Below, in pieces: positions 5,095 to 5,673 of a stretch of 5,673 bases of DNA. Position 1 is the first letter of the stretch. Each line of letters opens with the position of its first letter. The notes beneath the pieces are model-generated. The model saw only the letters and a program-made list of their open reading frames with translations, had not been told where the DNA came from and did no database searches. Source of the stretch: Acetobacteraceae bacterium (lineage in GTDB: Bacteria; Pseudomonadota; Alphaproteobacteria; Acetobacterales; Acetobacteraceae); the NCBI GenBank assembly GCA_947475475.1, contig CANJOG010000152.1:1-5673 (forward strand), written 5' to 3'. The position numbers and the translations under genes were made by a program.

Positions 5095-5673
5095 TTAGGT
5101 GACGGGGCGGCCGTGGCGGGCGATCATCTCTTGGCGGATGCTGACACCGAAGCCGGGGCCGGCAACGGAGATACGGCCCCAGGGATCGAGGGAGAGGGCA
5201 GGGGAAAACAGGCAGTCCCACCAATCGAGATTTTCAACCGGCAGGCTGTCGGGCACGCAGGAGAGTAGATGGGTGGAGTGGTGTGTGAAGGCGTGTGAGC
5301 CGATGCGCGCTCCCATGGCGGCCAGCGCGCGGGCGGATTCGAGGAAGCGGACCGGCCCGCCGACATGCTGCATATCGATGATGACGGCTGGAACTTTTGA
5401 CTCGGCGTGGAGGTCGAGCAGGGGCTTCTGCTCGGTGCAGGTCTCGCCGACCGCGATCTGGGTCGAGAGGGTTGTGGTCAGTTCGATGAGATTGGCGAAG
5501 GGGACGGGATCTTCCAGCCAGGCGAATTCGACCGGGCTGTTCGTCACCAGTTCGGTGATGCGCTCGCTGGTCCAGCCAAGGCTGAAATCGATGGCGATGC
5601 TGCGCGGGTCTGGGAAGATGTCGCGGATGCGGCGCAGGCGTTCGATCGTATCGGGGATCGACGGGACAGGAAC
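5095..5673 (-). CDS. Enolase superfamily enzyme, mandelate racemase group (N-terminus outside window)
   Basis: C-terminal 192 residues of a mandelate racemase/muconate-lactonizing-type enzyme, which uses Mg2+ to stabilise an enolate formed by removing the proton alpha to a carboxylate (racemase, epimerase or acid-sugar dehydratase). The frame is open to 5673; a GTG at 5547 is internal. Numbering from the window edge, the Mg ligands are D29 (IAIDFS), E54 (WLEDP) and E77 (AVGET); the catalytic dyad is D100 (VIIDMQ) and H127 (GSHAF), and E147 follows in PVENLD. The D-to-H spacing of 27 and H-to-E spacing of 20 equal those of Pseudomonas mandelate racemase (D270/H297/E317), and SHAF...STHLL resembles its SHLF...SAHLL. 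The KxK catalytic lysines should lie just right of the edge. It is probably the first or an upstream gene of an operon with the amidohydrolase. Full length about 360-400 in this family; substrate unknown. Confidence 0.9.
   Translation of the reverse strand, partial: VPVPSIPDTIERLRRIRDIFPDPRSIAIDFSLGWTSERITELVTNSPVEFAWLEDPVPFANLIELTTTLSTQIAVGETCTEQKPLLDLHAESKVPAVIIDMQHVGGPVRFLESARALAAMGARIGSHAFTHHSTHLLSCVPDSLPVENLDWWDCLFSPALSLDPWGRISVAGPGFGVSIRQEMIARHGRPVT

Noticed and set aside
4586..5098. 170-codon + strand open frame opposite the amidohydrolase gene
   Set aside because: Mirrors the real gene codon by codon; the His/Gly/Asp-rich product has no recognisable domain, and the opposite strand has catalytic motifs and a perfect ribosome site.
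5072..5224. N-terminal extension of the amidohydrolase starting at 5224
   Set aside because: The extension reads the upstream enolase-family gene out of frame and is Pro/Arg-rich; AGGAGG precedes the ATG at 5071.
5545..5547. GTG as the start of a short 150-residue enolase-family protein
   Set aside because: The frame stays open to the window edge and encodes expected barrel sequence, including the first Mg-ligand aspartate (IAIDFS), so the gene is simply cut by the window.

Overview
The window holds most of an ABC importer operon of the branched-chain amino acid type (hydrophobic amino acid uptake, HAAT/Liv family) on the + strand. It is followed by a convergent pair of catabolic enzyme genes on the - strand. 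The DNA is GC-rich (roughly 60% by eye), with strong G/C at third codon positions, TTG and GTG codons in play, and tight ATGA-type gene overlaps. This fits a proteobacterium, most likely an alphaproteobacterium; nothing in the sequence fixes the genus.

Layout. (1) 2-883 +: C-terminal 293 residues of a periplasmic type I solute-binding protein; its start and signal peptide lie left of the window. (2) 884-959: a 76-base gap, the only sizeable gap inside the operon, with a GC-rich hairpin (891-917) and a second small fold that could hide the Shine-Dalgarno and TTG start of the next gene. (3) 960-1832, 1832-2806, 2803-3513 and 3506-4231 +: LivH and LivM permeases, then LivG and LivF ATPases. The four genes overlap by 1, 4 and about 8 bases and are probably translationally coupled. 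(4) 4216-4241: a perfect 10-bp inverted repeat over the livF stop codon, a likely shared terminator between the converging units. (5) 4259-5071 -: a 270-residue amidohydrolase-2 family enzyme behind a strong AGGAGG site. (6) 5095-5673 -: the C-terminal 192 residues of a mandelate-racemase-group enolase superfamily enzyme, running off the right edge and lying upstream of the amidohydrolase in the same operon.

How they may work together. The importer captures a small, probably carboxylated or amino-acid-like solute in the periplasm and pumps it in with ATP. An enolase-superfamily enzyme (abstracts a proton alpha to a carboxylate) next to an amidohydrolase (hydrolase, lactonase or decarboxylase) suggests a carboxylic acid or sugar acid catabolic locus that the importer may feed. 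That link is inference from adjacency only, and the two units are convergent rather than one operon. I see no mobile element, CRISPR array, tRNA or rRNA, and no convincing new type of system. The points of most interest are the intercistronic RNA structures, the atypical LivG, and the unusual metal site of the amidohydrolase.
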